64,000 nucleotides of DNA, from assembly GCF_002355435.1 (NCBI RefSeq), contig NZ_AP017313.1, positions 1,240,001-1,304,000 on the forward strand. The letters run 5' to 3'. The translations under genes were made by a program, and so were the position numbers. Every line of letters begins with the position of its first letter. Position 1 is the first letter of the stretch. The notes beneath the pieces are model-generated. The model worked only from the letters and a program-made list of their open reading frames with translations. It did no database searches and was not told the origin of the DNA. Below are positions 50,722 to 58,475 of the stretch, piece after piece. This DNA comes from Mucilaginibacter gotjawali (GTDB lineage Bacteria; Bacteroidota; Bacteroidia; Sphingobacteriales; Sphingobacteriaceae).

Positions 50722-52332
50722 ATGCAAAATATCTACCATTTCCCTATTAAAAAAATCACATTAATTGCCGCAATTATTGTGTTTACGGCGCAATTTGGTA
50801 AAGCACAATCTGTGTACCTGCCTTACTCGTACCAGCTCGATCAAAAATTTAATTCGAGCATATACTCCATCAACAGTTCGTTCCACACTTCGCTGAAGCC
50901 GTTTTTAATCGACAGCAATATTGCACCAAGGTATAAGGAACTGATGAACGTGGGGGTTGACAGCACCCGCCATGGCTGGATCGTACGGAAACTGCTTAAC
51001 GAGCATTTGTTTGATGTAAAAACAAAAGACTATACGTTTTACGGCGATTACCTGCCCGACCTGCAACTGGGCCGCGACTTTAGCGACCATATTAATACCT
51101 ACATTAATACCCGCGCCTACCAGTTTGGCGGCACGGTGGGTACCAAGTTTTTCTTTTACACCAGCGGGTACGAGAACCAGGCCAAATTCCCTACCTACTA
51201 TAACAATATTATAAAAACGGTGAATATAGTTCCCGGCCAGGCCTATGACCGCCACCCGGGGCTGACCTATGCAGATTGGAGCTATGTTACGGCCATCATG
51301 TCGTATACACCTATCAAACAGCTGAATATTACGCTGGGCCAGGATAAAACCTTTATCGGCGATGGTTACCGGTCGTTATTGTTGTCTGACTTTTCGCCCA
51401 GTTACCCTTTGCTGCGCTTAACGGCCAATTTGGGTAAGGTGCAGTACATGATCCAATGGGCCTATATGCAGGACCAGGGCGCCGCCCGGTTTGATTCATT
51501 CGGCAATAACCGCCGCAAATGGGGCGCTTTCCACTACCTGGACTGGAATATCACCAACCGCCTGTCCTTCGGTTATTTTGATGCCATTATCATGAGCGAA
51601 GCCAATGACCAGGGCAGTTACCATGGTTTCGACCCCAATTTTATCAACCCTATTGTTTATACCAACTCTATCAACTCAACCCCTTCGCAGCCTGATAATG
51701 CTTTGATGGGTTTTACGGCCAAGTATAAAATATTTGATAAATCGGCCATATACGGGCAATTACTGTTAGACAGGGTTAGCGGCAGTGGTTTCTTTTCGGG
51801 CGGCAACAACAGCAATACCAATGGTGTACAGCTGGGTATAAGGGGTGCCGACCTGTTTAAGGTGAAGGATTTAAACTACCTGTTTGAATTTAATACCGTA
51901 AAACCATATACCTACGCCAGCGCGCAACCTATAACCAGTTACACCAACTTTGAGGAGCCGCTGGGTGATCCATTGGGTGCAAATTTCAGGGAGTTTATAG
52001 GCATATTAAATTATTCCATAGGTCGTTTTGATTTTATGGGCCAGGTTAATTATGCCAAATTTGGTACCGACCCAGCTAACCAGAACTTTGGCGGCGATGT
52101 TAACAAGCCTTATGTGCCATCGAGCAGCCCGACCACGGTAGGGCAGGGCGTACCCGCCAGCGTATATTTTGGCGAAGGCACTATTTCATACCTGATTAAC
52201 CCCAAATATAATTTAAGACTGGAGGGCGGCGCTCTTTTAAGGGCCGAAAAAACTTCGGCAACGGATCATAAAACAGTGTTGATCACTTTCGGGCTGCGCA
52301 GTACCTTCAGAGATCTGTATCACGATTTTTGA
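50722..52332 (+). CDS. RemB/Wzi-like outer-membrane beta-barrel protein
   Basis: The ATG at 50722 is preferred because it starts a signal peptide (MQNIYHFPIKKITLIAAIIV, ending FGKAQ). The 536-residue product is strand-rich, with TLGQDKTFIGDGYRSLLLSDFSPSYPLLRL in the middle; that region, with G-x-G-Y-R-S-L-L-L-S-D, is characteristic of the RemB gliding-motility accessory and Wzi capsule-assembly barrels. It ends in an aromatic strand (LRSTFRDLYHDF). Expected in the outer membrane, with a role in surface polysaccharide or motility. Stand-alone gene. Confidence 0.7.
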   Translation: MQNIYHFPIKKITLIAAIIVFTAQFGKAQSVYLPYSYQLDQKFNSSIYSINSSFHTSLKPFLIDSNIAPRYKELMNVGVDSTRHGWIVRKLLNEHLFDVKTKDYTFYGDYLPDLQLGRDFSDHINTYINTRAYQFGGTVGTKFFFYTSGYENQAKFPTYYNNIIKTVNIVPGQAYDRHPGLTYADWSYVTAIMSYTPIKQLNITLGQDKTFIGDGYRSLLLSDFSPSYPLLRLTANLGKVQYMIQWAYMQDQGAARFDSFGNNRRKWGAFHYLDWNITNRLSFGYFDAIIMSEANDQGSYHGFDPNFINPIVYTNSINSTPSQPDNALMGFTAKYKIFDKSAIYGQLLLDRVSGSGFFSGGNNSNTNGVQLGIRGADLFKVKDLNYLFEFNTVKPYTYASAQPITSYTNFEEPLGDPLGANFREFIGILNYSIGRFDFMGQVNYAKFGTDPANQNFGGDVNKPYVPSSSPTTVGQGVPASVYFGEGTISYLINPKYNLRLEGGALLRAEKTSATDHKTVLITFGLRSTFRDLYHDF

Positions 52333-52344
52333 GGAATGCTGTGG

Positions 52345-52560
52345 TAGGGTGGGACGAATGTTGTAATGTTAAAAGTTGAAATGTTTTATCCTGTGATGGT
52401 TATACCACAGCTATTTAAAAATTGAAGGCCAACGTATCTGCAATGCCTGAGGTGATCAGCTTTGTGCCGGTGTGCCAGCCAACCTGCATTATCATACCGC
52501 AAGCAAAGGGTTAACTAACCTTACAACCTTACAACAAATTCAACAAATATTTCAAATAAA
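52345..52560. repeat. TTGTAATGTT / ACAACCTTACAAC inverted repeat
   Basis: GTTGTAATGTTAAAAGTTGA words (about 52360-52384) and inverted AACCTTACAACCTTACAACA words (about 52518-52555) enclose about 130 bases without a gene. Confidence 0.5.
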
Positions 52561-52682
52561 ATTAAACCATCTGCGTTTTAATCTATCAAAGGCATAGGTC
52601 TGATTATTTTTTACCTGTTTTTTAATATCCGGCATTATCGAAAAAACCTGTACACAACCCCTATTAAACAATTATTTACACT

Positions 52683-53042
52683 ATGTTAAAGCGGATATTA
52701 GTGCTTGACGATAACCAGGATATTCTGGATATTGTAAAAGAAGCCTTATTGTACGATAATTTCGAAGTGAAGATCAGCTCAGACAGCAGGAATTTTATGG
52801 CGATGATAGATAATTACCGCCCTGACCTGGTAATTCTTGATTACAAGCTTAACGGCCCAAAAGGCGATGACATTTGCAGGCAGATAAAAACACATCACCT
52901 TTTTAATAATATCCCCGTAATTATTTGTTCGGCTTATTTAAATAGCGATGAATTTGCGGATTGCGGCTGCGATGCTACCATTGCCAAACCCTTTGGTCTT
53001 GCGGAGTTGCTGGATAAGGTGAACGGGTTGGTGTGTTTGTGA
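52683..53042 (+). CDS. Receiver-only response regulator
   Basis: A 119-residue CheY-like protein made only of a receiver domain: acidic pair D9-D10, phosphorylation site D53 in VILDYKL, Ser83 in IICSAYL and K102 in AKPFG. With no output domain it must act by protein contact, for example as a shuttle in a phosphorelay. No kinase is adjacent. Family A repeat starts on the base after its stop. Confidence 0.9.
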   Translation: MLKRILVLDDNQDILDIVKEALLYDNFEVKISSDSRNFMAMIDNYRPDLVILDYKLNGPKGDDICRQIKTHHLFNNIPVIICSAYLNSDEFADCGCDATIAKPFGLAELLDKVNGLVCL

Positions 53043-53148
53043 GTCGGAGAGTCGGGAAAGTCCGAAAGAAGCTTCGTTTTTTAAATTTTACAATAGCTCA
53101 ATATTATTTTTTCTTCCGGACTTCCGGACTTTCCCGACTTTCGGACTA
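53043..53148. repeat. Family A inverted repeat, gene-less copy
   Basis: The left arm (AGTCGGGAAAGTCCGAAAGA words, 53043-53070) and inverted right arm (TTCCGGACTTCCGGACTTTC words, 53111-53147) enclose about 40 AT-rich bases. It starts at the base after the response regulator stop. Confidence 0.85.
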
Positions 53149-53179
53149 AAACACCTACTTTTGCCCAAATTTTTTAGGG

Positions 53180-54049
53180 ATGGCAAAAGTAAAAGTCGGG
53201 CTGGTACAAATGACCTGTACCGCCAATAAACAGGAGAATTTAGAAAAGGCGATTGCAAAAGTGCGCGAAGCTGCAAAAGGCGGAGCACAGATCATTTGCC
53301 TGCAGGAACTTTTTACCTCGCTTTACTTTTGCGATGTAGAGGATTACGACAACTTTAAGCTGGCAGAGGCTATCCCCGGCCCGTCAACTGATGTTTTATC
53401 AGCTGTGGCTAAGGAACTAAATGTGGTGATTATCGCGTCGTTGTTTGAGAAACGTGCGCAGGGACTTTACCACAATACTACCGCGGTACTGGATGCCGAT
53501 GGTGCTTACCTGGGCAAATACCGCAAAATGCACATCCCGGACGACCCGGGTTTTTACGAGAAATTTTACTTTACCCCCGGCGATCTGGGCTATAAGGTTT
53601 TTAAAACCAAATATGCCACTATAGGTGTATTGATCTGTTGGGATCAATGGTACCCCGAAGCGGCCCGCATTACCGCCTTAATGGGCGCCGAGATTTTATT
53701 TTATCCAACAGCCATAGGCTGGGCTACTACGCAGGATGAGGCCACCAATGTTGAACAATATAACGCGTGGCAAACCATCCAACGCTCACATGCGGTGGCA
53801 AACGGCGTACACGTAGTAAGCGTTAACCGCGCCGGCGAAGAAGCAGGGCTTAAGTTTTGGGGAGGGTCTTTTTTCTCCAACCCTTTCGGTACCGTTATTT
53901 ACCAGGCATCGCACCATGATGAGGAAGTTGTAGTGCAGGAACTTGACCTGGATAAATCCGACTATTACCGCAGCCACTGGCCCTTTATGAGGGATAGAAG
54001 GATTGATTCTTATCAGCCGATTACAAAGAGGTTTATAGACGAGGAATAA
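53180..54049 (+). CDS. aguB: N-carbamoylputrescine amidase
   Basis: A 289-residue nitrilase-superfamily protein with the full catalytic triad: E43 in CLQELFTSLYF, K116 in YRKMHIPDD and C153 in VLICWDQWYPEAAR. The motif around FFSNPFGTV and the close agmatine deiminase gene identify AguB, which hydrolyses N-carbamoylputrescine to putrescine. An S23-type cassette separates it from aguA. Confidence 0.93.
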   Translation: MAKVKVGLVQMTCTANKQENLEKAIAKVREAAKGGAQIICLQELFTSLYFCDVEDYDNFKLAEAIPGPSTDVLSAVAKELNVVIIASLFEKRAQGLYHNTTAVLDADGAYLGKYRKMHIPDDPGFYEKFYFTPGDLGYKVFKTKYATIGVLICWDQWYPEAARITALMGAEILFYPTAIGWATTQDEATNVEQYNAWQTIQRSHAVANGVHVVSVNRAGEEAGLKFWGGSFFSNPFGTVIYQASHHDEEVVVQELDLDKSDYYRSHWPFMRDRRIDSYQPITKRFIDEE

Positions 54050-54053
54050 TTGC

Positions 54054-54083
54054 AGTCCATGGTCGATGGTCCATGGACCATGG
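54054..54083. repeat. Left inverted arm of S23 cassette 1 (family B)
   Basis: Thirty bases of TCCATGG words, four bases after the aguB stop. The reverse complement of 54555-54584 matches it at 27 of 30 positions. A further partial word group lies at 54103-54127. Confidence 0.85.
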
Positions 54084-54187
54084 CAGAAAAGGGGAGTTTA
54101 GTCCATGGATGGTCAATATACCATAGCAGAAAAGAAGCAATTTAGCTAATCGTCAATCGAATTAGTCAGAAAATACTTAAACAGGAA

Positions 54188-54541
54188 ATGGCATTTAAAT
54201 TTGAAAATCTGCAGGTTTGGCAAAAGGCGCTGGATTTAACTGATGAAATAAATATTTTGACAAAAAACAACTTCCCTAAAGATGAATTGTTCATTTTAAC
54301 TTCCCAAATAAAAAGAGCGGATGATTCAGTTGTACTCAATATTGCAGAGGGTTGTACCGGTCAAACTAATGCAGTTTTTAGCAATTTTCTGGGTTACTCG
54401 CTAAGATCAGGTATAGAGGTAGTCGCATGCCTATTTATTGCAAAGAGAAGAAAAATTATAGGTGAAGATGATTTTCAAAGATTGTATGACGAATACCAAT
54501 CCTTGATAAAAATGATTACCTCTTTAAGAAATACACTATAA
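54188..54541 (+). CDS. Four-helix-bundle protein, S23 / 23S rRNA-intervening-sequence family, copy 1
   Basis: A 117-residue helical protein with the S23 pattern: FKFENLQVWQKALDLTDEI at the start, FILTSQIKRADDSVVLNIAE, the central NIAEG motif, SNFLGYSLRSGIEVVACLFI and a last helix ending in TSLRNTL. Family members are encoded in intervening sequences of 23S rRNA genes in some bacteria and share their fold with Avd proteins of diversity-generating retroelements; their role is unsettled. The gene lies between inverted family B arms (54054-54083 and 54555-54584), inserted between aguB and aguA. Confidence 0.9.
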   Translation: MAFKFENLQVWQKALDLTDEINILTKNNFPKDELFILTSQIKRADDSVVLNIAEGCTGQTNAVFSNFLGYSLRSGIEVVACLFIAKRRKIIGEDDFQRLYDEYQSLIKMITSLRNTL

Positions 54542-54554
54542 TAACCAAAATTTA

Positions 54555-54584
54555 CCATGGACTATGGACCATCGACTATGGACT
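54555..54584. repeat. Right inverted arm of S23 cassette 1 (family B)
   Basis: Thirty bases that are the near-inverse of 54054-54083. They overlap the aguA start codon (54578-54580), so the cassette end forms the first codons of aguA. Confidence 0.85.
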
Positions 54585-55609
54585 CAATAAAAAATTTCCA
54601 CTTTCCTGCCGAATGGCACCCACATACCGCAACCTGGCTTAGCTGGCCGCATAAGGAGGCCTCATGGCCGGGTAAGATCGGGATGATCTATCCGAAATAC
54701 TGTGAGTTTATCAAGGTATTAACCGAAGGCGAACTGGTGCGCATTAACATAGGGGATGAGCAAATGAAAGCTTTTGCCAAACAGCAGTTGATAGCCGCCG
54801 GGGTGGATTTAACCAGGGTTGAGTTTTTTGATTTTGCCACCAACGACGCCTGGTGCCGCGACCATGGTCCGGCGTTTTTGATTAACGAAACAACCAAACA
54901 AAAAGCCATCATCGATTGGGGTTATAATGCCTGGGGCGGCAAATACCCTCCGTTTGATTTGGATGATGTGATCCCTACAAAAATTGCGGAGCACTTTGGT
55001 CTGCCGGTGTATCACCCGGGTATTGTTATGGAAGGCGGCTCGGTTGATTTTAACGGGAAAGGAACTGTTTTAACTACTACGGCCTGTTTGCTCAATAAAA
55101 ACCGCAACCCGCATTTAAATCAGCAGCAAATTGAAAGCTACCTGCAAAACTATTATGGTGTTGAACAGGTGCTTTGGCTGGGCGATGGCATTGTAGGCGA
55201 TGATACCGACGGGCATATTGATGATATTACCCGCTTTGTAAATGAAGATACCGTTGTTACGGTGGTTGAGGAGGATAAGAACGACGAAAACTACCATCTC
55301 CTGCAGGAAAACCTCGCCATACTTAAAACCATGCGACTGCTTAACGGCAAACAATTAAATATAGTAGAACTTCCTATGCCGGACGCAGTGGTTTATGACG
55401 ACCAGCGCCTGCCTGCATCATACGCTAACTTTTATATCGGTAACGCCGCGGTGGTGGTACCAACCTACCGCTCAAAAAATGATGACAAAGCCCTGGATAT
55501 TTTACAACAGTGCTTCCCTGATAGAAAAGTGGTGGGTATTGATTCAACCGATATCATCTGGGGGCTGGGCAGCTTTCATTGCTTAAGCCAGCAGGAACCG
55601 GCGGTTTAA
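54578..55609 (+). CDS. aguA: Agmatine deiminase
   Basis: The ATG at 54578 gives 343 residues. EWHPHTATWLSWPHKEASWP at the start, DAWCRDHGPAF, IIDWGYNAWGGKYPPFDLDD, VMEGGSVDFNG and the catalytic Cys near residue 335 (GLGSFHCLSQQEP) define the family. It makes N-carbamoylputrescine from agmatine for AguB. An upstream ATG at 54557 in the repeat could extend it by seven residues. The start region lies within the family B arm. Confidence 0.95.
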   Translation: MDSIKNFHFPAEWHPHTATWLSWPHKEASWPGKIGMIYPKYCEFIKVLTEGELVRINIGDEQMKAFAKQQLIAAGVDLTRVEFFDFATNDAWCRDHGPAFLINETTKQKAIIDWGYNAWGGKYPPFDLDDVIPTKIAEHFGLPVYHPGIVMEGGSVDFNGKGTVLTTTACLLNKNRNPHLNQQQIESYLQNYYGVEQVLWLGDGIVGDDTDGHIDDITRFVNEDTVVTVVEEDKNDENYHLLQENLAILKTMRLLNGKQLNIVELPMPDAVVYDDQRLPASYANFYIGNAAVVVPTYRSKNDDKALDILQQCFPDRKVVGIDSTDIIWGLGSFHCLSQQEPAV

Positions 55610-55648
55610 AATCAGCCTTTTAAATAAATCTAATCGGTAAATAATTTA

Positions 55649-55692
55649 ATAAATAAAGTTCGGATATTAACCGAACTTTATTTATATTTTTG
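55649..55692 (+). promoter_or_regulatory. 15-bp inverted repeat and -7 box of the toxin-antitoxin pair
   Basis: Arms 55649-55663 and 55671-55685 (AAATAAAGTTCGG core) are perfect with a seven-base loop. TATTTTTG (55685-55692) fits TAnnTTTG. The arrangement suits autorepression by the antitoxin. A second box TATATTTG lies at 55693-55700. Confidence 0.65.
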
Positions 55693-55701
55693 TATATTTG
55701 A

Positions 55702-56043
55702 ATGAGACTGGCCAATAAACCAATATTGTTGAAAATGAAACACAAAAATAAAGGCAATACTTTATTATGTGGTGCAATTGATGATTTAATAGAAATAATT
55801 GAAAGTAAAAACTGGAGCTCAAAAGAAGAAATTTTAAGAGACAGGCCGGATGCGGACCAGGTTCACAGCGATGGGTTTTATTTTTTTGATATCAATATTC
55901 ATCGTACTTTAATATTGATTGAATTTGAGGCGAACGGAGATGCTTCCATTGTATGGGCCGGGAATCATCAGGAATATGAAGCTGTTTTCAAGAACAATAA
56001 AGTGGTTATTAAAAAATGGTTGACGAAACAGGGGTGGATATAA
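55702..56043 (+). CDS. higB: HigB/RelE-type toxin
   Basis: A 113-residue protein with the HigB pattern: KNKGNTLLCGAIDDLIEIIE, RPDADQVHSDGFYFFDINIHR and TLILIEFEANGDASIVWAGNHQEYEAVFK. HigB toxins cleave mRNA on the ribosome. The start at 55702 lies only ten bases after the -7 box at 55685, implying a nearly leaderless message; an alternative ATG is at 55735. The antitoxin frame starts ten bases after the stop. Confidence 0.8.
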   Translation: MRLANKPILLKMKHKNKGNTLLCGAIDDLIEIIESKNWSSKEEILRDRPDADQVHSDGFYFFDINIHRTLILIEFEANGDASIVWAGNHQEYEAVFKNNKVVIKKWLTKQGWI

Positions 56044-56053
56044 ATTTAAGTGT

Positions 56054-56350
56054 ATGGACTTACAGGTTAATTTAAAGAAGATATTAAAAAAAGGCGCAAT
56101 AAGCAGCGAACAGGAATTTCAAAAAGCATCAATTATAGATCGCCGTATGAGATTATTAGTTAAGGAGTTTCCCGAATTATCCAGCGACAGAGAACAATTA
56201 CGCGCGTTGCTTAAAGCTTACGAAGATAAGCATTGGGTTGGGCAGGAAATTACTGATAAAAAGTCCTGGAAAGTGATTTGGCTGAGCATCTTGCAGAGCA
56301 GGAACGCGTTTTTTTGGATAAAAGAAAAAACGCCATCAAATCAAAATTAA
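56054..56350 (+). CDS. HigA-type antitoxin, N-terminal part (frameshifted)
   Basis: A 98-residue frame. The first 75 residues (NLKKILKKGAISSEQEFQKA, ELSSDREQLRALLKAYEDKH) look like the N-terminal helical part of long HigA antitoxins. After GQEITDKK the frame turns into implausible sequence (SWKVIWLSILQ). One more A in the run 56258-56262 would continue with VLESDLAEHLAEQE into the helix-turn-helix at 56278-56613, giving one protein of about 186 residues. Confidence 0.75.
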   Translation: MDLQVNLKKILKKGAISSEQEFQKASIIDRRMRLLVKEFPELSSDREQLRALLKAYEDKHWVGQEITDKKSWKVIWLSILQSRNAFFWIKEKTPSNQN

Positions 56351-56613
56351 AAGAAGTTGGAATAACACAAAAGCAACTGGGCGACATCCTCGGCCACACG
56401 AGTGCGACTTATATGTCGGAATTAATGAATGGTATAAATCCTTTTACCTTAAATGATCTGATCGTCATTCACCAACTGTTGAATATCGAACTTGAAAGTT
56501 TGATCCCGACCACTTTAAGTCAGAGGGTGCGCTCCAGGGTTTTGGGAACAATTTCAAAATTAAAAAACCCAAAACTGAAGCTGATTGGGGCCAACATCGG
56601 TGTTTTAGCCTGA
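56278..56613 (+). CDS. higA: HigA-type antitoxin, helix-turn-helix part (frameshifted)
   Basis: A 111-residue frame from a TTG with a XRE-type helix-turn-helix: VGITQKQLGDILGHTSATYMSELMNGINPF, followed by a C-terminal helical end. This part binds DNA and the palindrome at 55649 is its likely operator. It overlaps the preceding frame by 73 bases and completes it if one A is added at 56258-56262. If the shift is real, the toxin may lack a working antitoxin. Confidence 0.75.
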   Translation: MAEHLAEQERVFLDKRKNAIKSKLKEVGITQKQLGDILGHTSATYMSELMNGINPFTLNDLIVIHQLLNIELESLIPTTLSQRVRSRVLGTISKLKNPKLKLIGANIGVLA

Positions 56614-56707
56614 TTACAGCTTTAATGTTTACAACAAGTTTACTCCCGGTATTATTTGAATTTTGTATTGTTAAAAACCAAAGGTAAGTCTGCTATCCGT
56701 TTTTTTC

Positions 56708-56792
56708 ACCGACATTTTCTCCCTTCATACCGACAAGCATCGCCTCCCCGCCAATATTCCGTTGCCCAACGTTCCATATCGCTATACTTTTG
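56708..56792 (+). promoter_or_regulatory. ACCGACA direct repeats and -7 box before LiaF-like gene 1
   Basis: ACCGACA occurs at 56708-56714 and 56729-56735, a 21-base step. TACTTTTG (56785-56792) is an exact -7 box. The same pair with the same spacings precedes the second LiaF-like gene at 59439. Confidence 0.75.
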
Positions 56793-56814
56793 GGTATAAT
56801 TAAAATTCAAAGCA

Positions 56815-57186
56815 ATGGAAACTAACAGTATCACCCCAAATACAGCTATCAACGGAAAAACAATAGCCGGTATCGTCATATTAATAGTTGGCAGTATTTT
56901 ACTGATCGACCAGTTTAACTTATTTGTTATCCCTGACTGGGTGTTAAGCTGGCCAATGCTGCTGATCGCTTACGGCCTGTACCTGGGCGGTAAGTACAAT
57001 TTCAGGAAACCGATTTGGATCTACCTTACTGTTTTGGGTGTAGGATTTTTATTGACAGATAATATCCCCGATGCAGATCGTTTTATCTGGCCGGTAGCCA
57101 TTATTGGTGTTGGCGCATGGATGGTTGCCAAACACAATAACAAGGCAAGGGAAGATAAAACCTATACAGCATACAAGCAGGTTTAA
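56815..57186 (+). CDS. LiaF transmembrane-domain-like protein 1 (DUF5668-type)
   Basis: A 123-residue membrane protein with four short helices: TIAGIVILIVGSILLIDQF, WVLSWPMLLIAYGLYLGGKY, IWIYLTVLGVGFLLTDN and FIWPVAIIGVGAWMVAKHN. This is the LiaF N-terminal domain alone, without the C-terminal beta domain present in the second copy. LiaF proteins modulate envelope-stress kinases. The upstream direct repeats match those of the second copy, so both probably belong to one regulon. Confidence 0.8.
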   Translation: METNSITPNTAINGKTIAGIVILIVGSILLIDQFNLFVIPDWVLSWPMLLIAYGLYLGGKYNFRKPIWIYLTVLGVGFLLTDNIPDADRFIWPVAIIGVGAWMVAKHNNKAREDKTYTAYKQV

Positions 57187-57250
57187 CAAAATAGTTTTAG
57201 TTTAGTTTACAAGTGGTTAATGCCGGGCAGGGAAACTTGCACGGCTTTTT

Positions 57251-58411
57251 TTAATAATCATCGGGCAGGTAATACCATGGTATATTTAAAAGCCCCTTTT
57301 TTAACTCAACCTCAATATGATCGCCTGTATTGTACTTATCATAGGTGCCTGCTGATACTTCTGTTTCTTTTTGTTCCTGACCCGGCGAAAATGGATTCAG
57401 GGTGAGGTAATAATGTTCCCTTTTATTAAAATTTTTGTGTTTATCGTAAACCGAGGTGTGTACCGCCTGTGGCGATGAATGATCAAACAGGCAATTCACC
57501 TGCACCACGCAGCCGAAGCCATATATGGCCGAAATGAGCAGCATGCCAATTGCCTGGCCCGCTTTTGGCATATCTTTATTGAAACCGGTGATATAGATGA
57601 GTACGGCAGTTGCCAGGCATATCACGATCGCCGGTAATAAAGCGTTATGGAAATCATAGATATTATAACCTAATGAACCGGTTAAACATAAAACAAAAGC
57701 TGGTGTAAACAATCCCAATGCTGTAAATGAATACACGCTGCGCCTTGTGCTGGAAATGAATTTAATTAATCCCTTATTCATCGCCATGATCAAAATACCT
57801 AACAATGGATAAACGATGAGGAAAATAACAACGCCTGGCTTCCTGTCAAACGGAATGCACATCAACCCAACAAACATGCCTGTCGCCATATAACTCCAGC
57901 CTATCCATTTGGATTGGGTAATGCTGGCTTCGCGTTCCGCTCTGGTTGCGCCAAGCCGGCCATCATTTAAAAGCCGGTACTGCTCTTCTGCCAGGTCGCT
58001 GGCGTCAAGGTCTTTAAAGTTTTGCTGGAACCACTTTTTTAAATCTGCTCCATCAATAAAATCTGAATAATTATTGATAGTGATTTTAGGCCCCGTTGGC
58101 GAAACAGATTCAATTACGATGGTTTTAGGACCTATGCGGCAACCTTTAATATCGGCGGTAGCCAATTCTTTAGTTTGCAGTACGTTTGTTGCTATTACAC
58201 TTTCTGTGGATATAGTTACCTTTTTCCTGAGTTGGCCACCAAGCAATACTGCGAGAAAAACAAAGCAGGCAGCTACCGGTAAAACTATGGGTGCGTCGCT
58301 GCGATGCCGAAAGCATAATGATAAAAAGATGATGGCTATGATGGTTAAAATTGCAGCGAAAATGACGTAAACTGTTTGCTTTCCACTGGATAAGGTGTAT
58401 TCTACTTCCAT
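57251..58411 (-). CDS. Hypothetical membrane protein (386 aa)
   Basis: Two helices at the start (VIFAAILTIIAIIFLSLCF and APIVLPVAACFVFLAVLLGG) flank a soluble PH-like segment (about 65-120, ELATADIKGCRIGPKTIVIE), followed by about six more helices between 165 and 300 and a soluble C-terminal tail. I do not recognise the family. It stands opposite in strand to the LiaF-like and SAM-hydrolase genes and ends 64 bases from LiaF-like gene 1. Confidence 0.65.
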   Translation of the reverse strand: MEVEYTLSSGKQTVYVIFAAILTIIAIIFLSLCFRHRSDAPIVLPVAACFVFLAVLLGGQLRKKVTISTESVIATNVLQTKELATADIKGCRIGPKTIVIESVSPTGPKITINNYSDFIDGADLKKWFQQNFKDLDASDLAEEQYRLLNDGRLGATRAEREASITQSKWIGWSYMATGMFVGLMCIPFDRKPGVVIFLIVYPLLGILIMAMNKGLIKFISSTRRSVYSFTALGLFTPAFVLCLTGSLGYNIYDFHNALLPAIVICLATAVLIYITGFNKDMPKAGQAIGMLLISAIYGFGCVVQVNCLFDHSSPQAVHTSVYDKHKNFNKREHYYLTLNPFSPGQEQKETEVSAGTYDKYNTGDHIEVELKKGLLNIPWYYLPDDY

Positions 58412-58475
58412 TATAAATAATTGTGACGCTTAAAAATATACATTAAATCCCTTATTTTGCAGCTTTTAAATTAGT

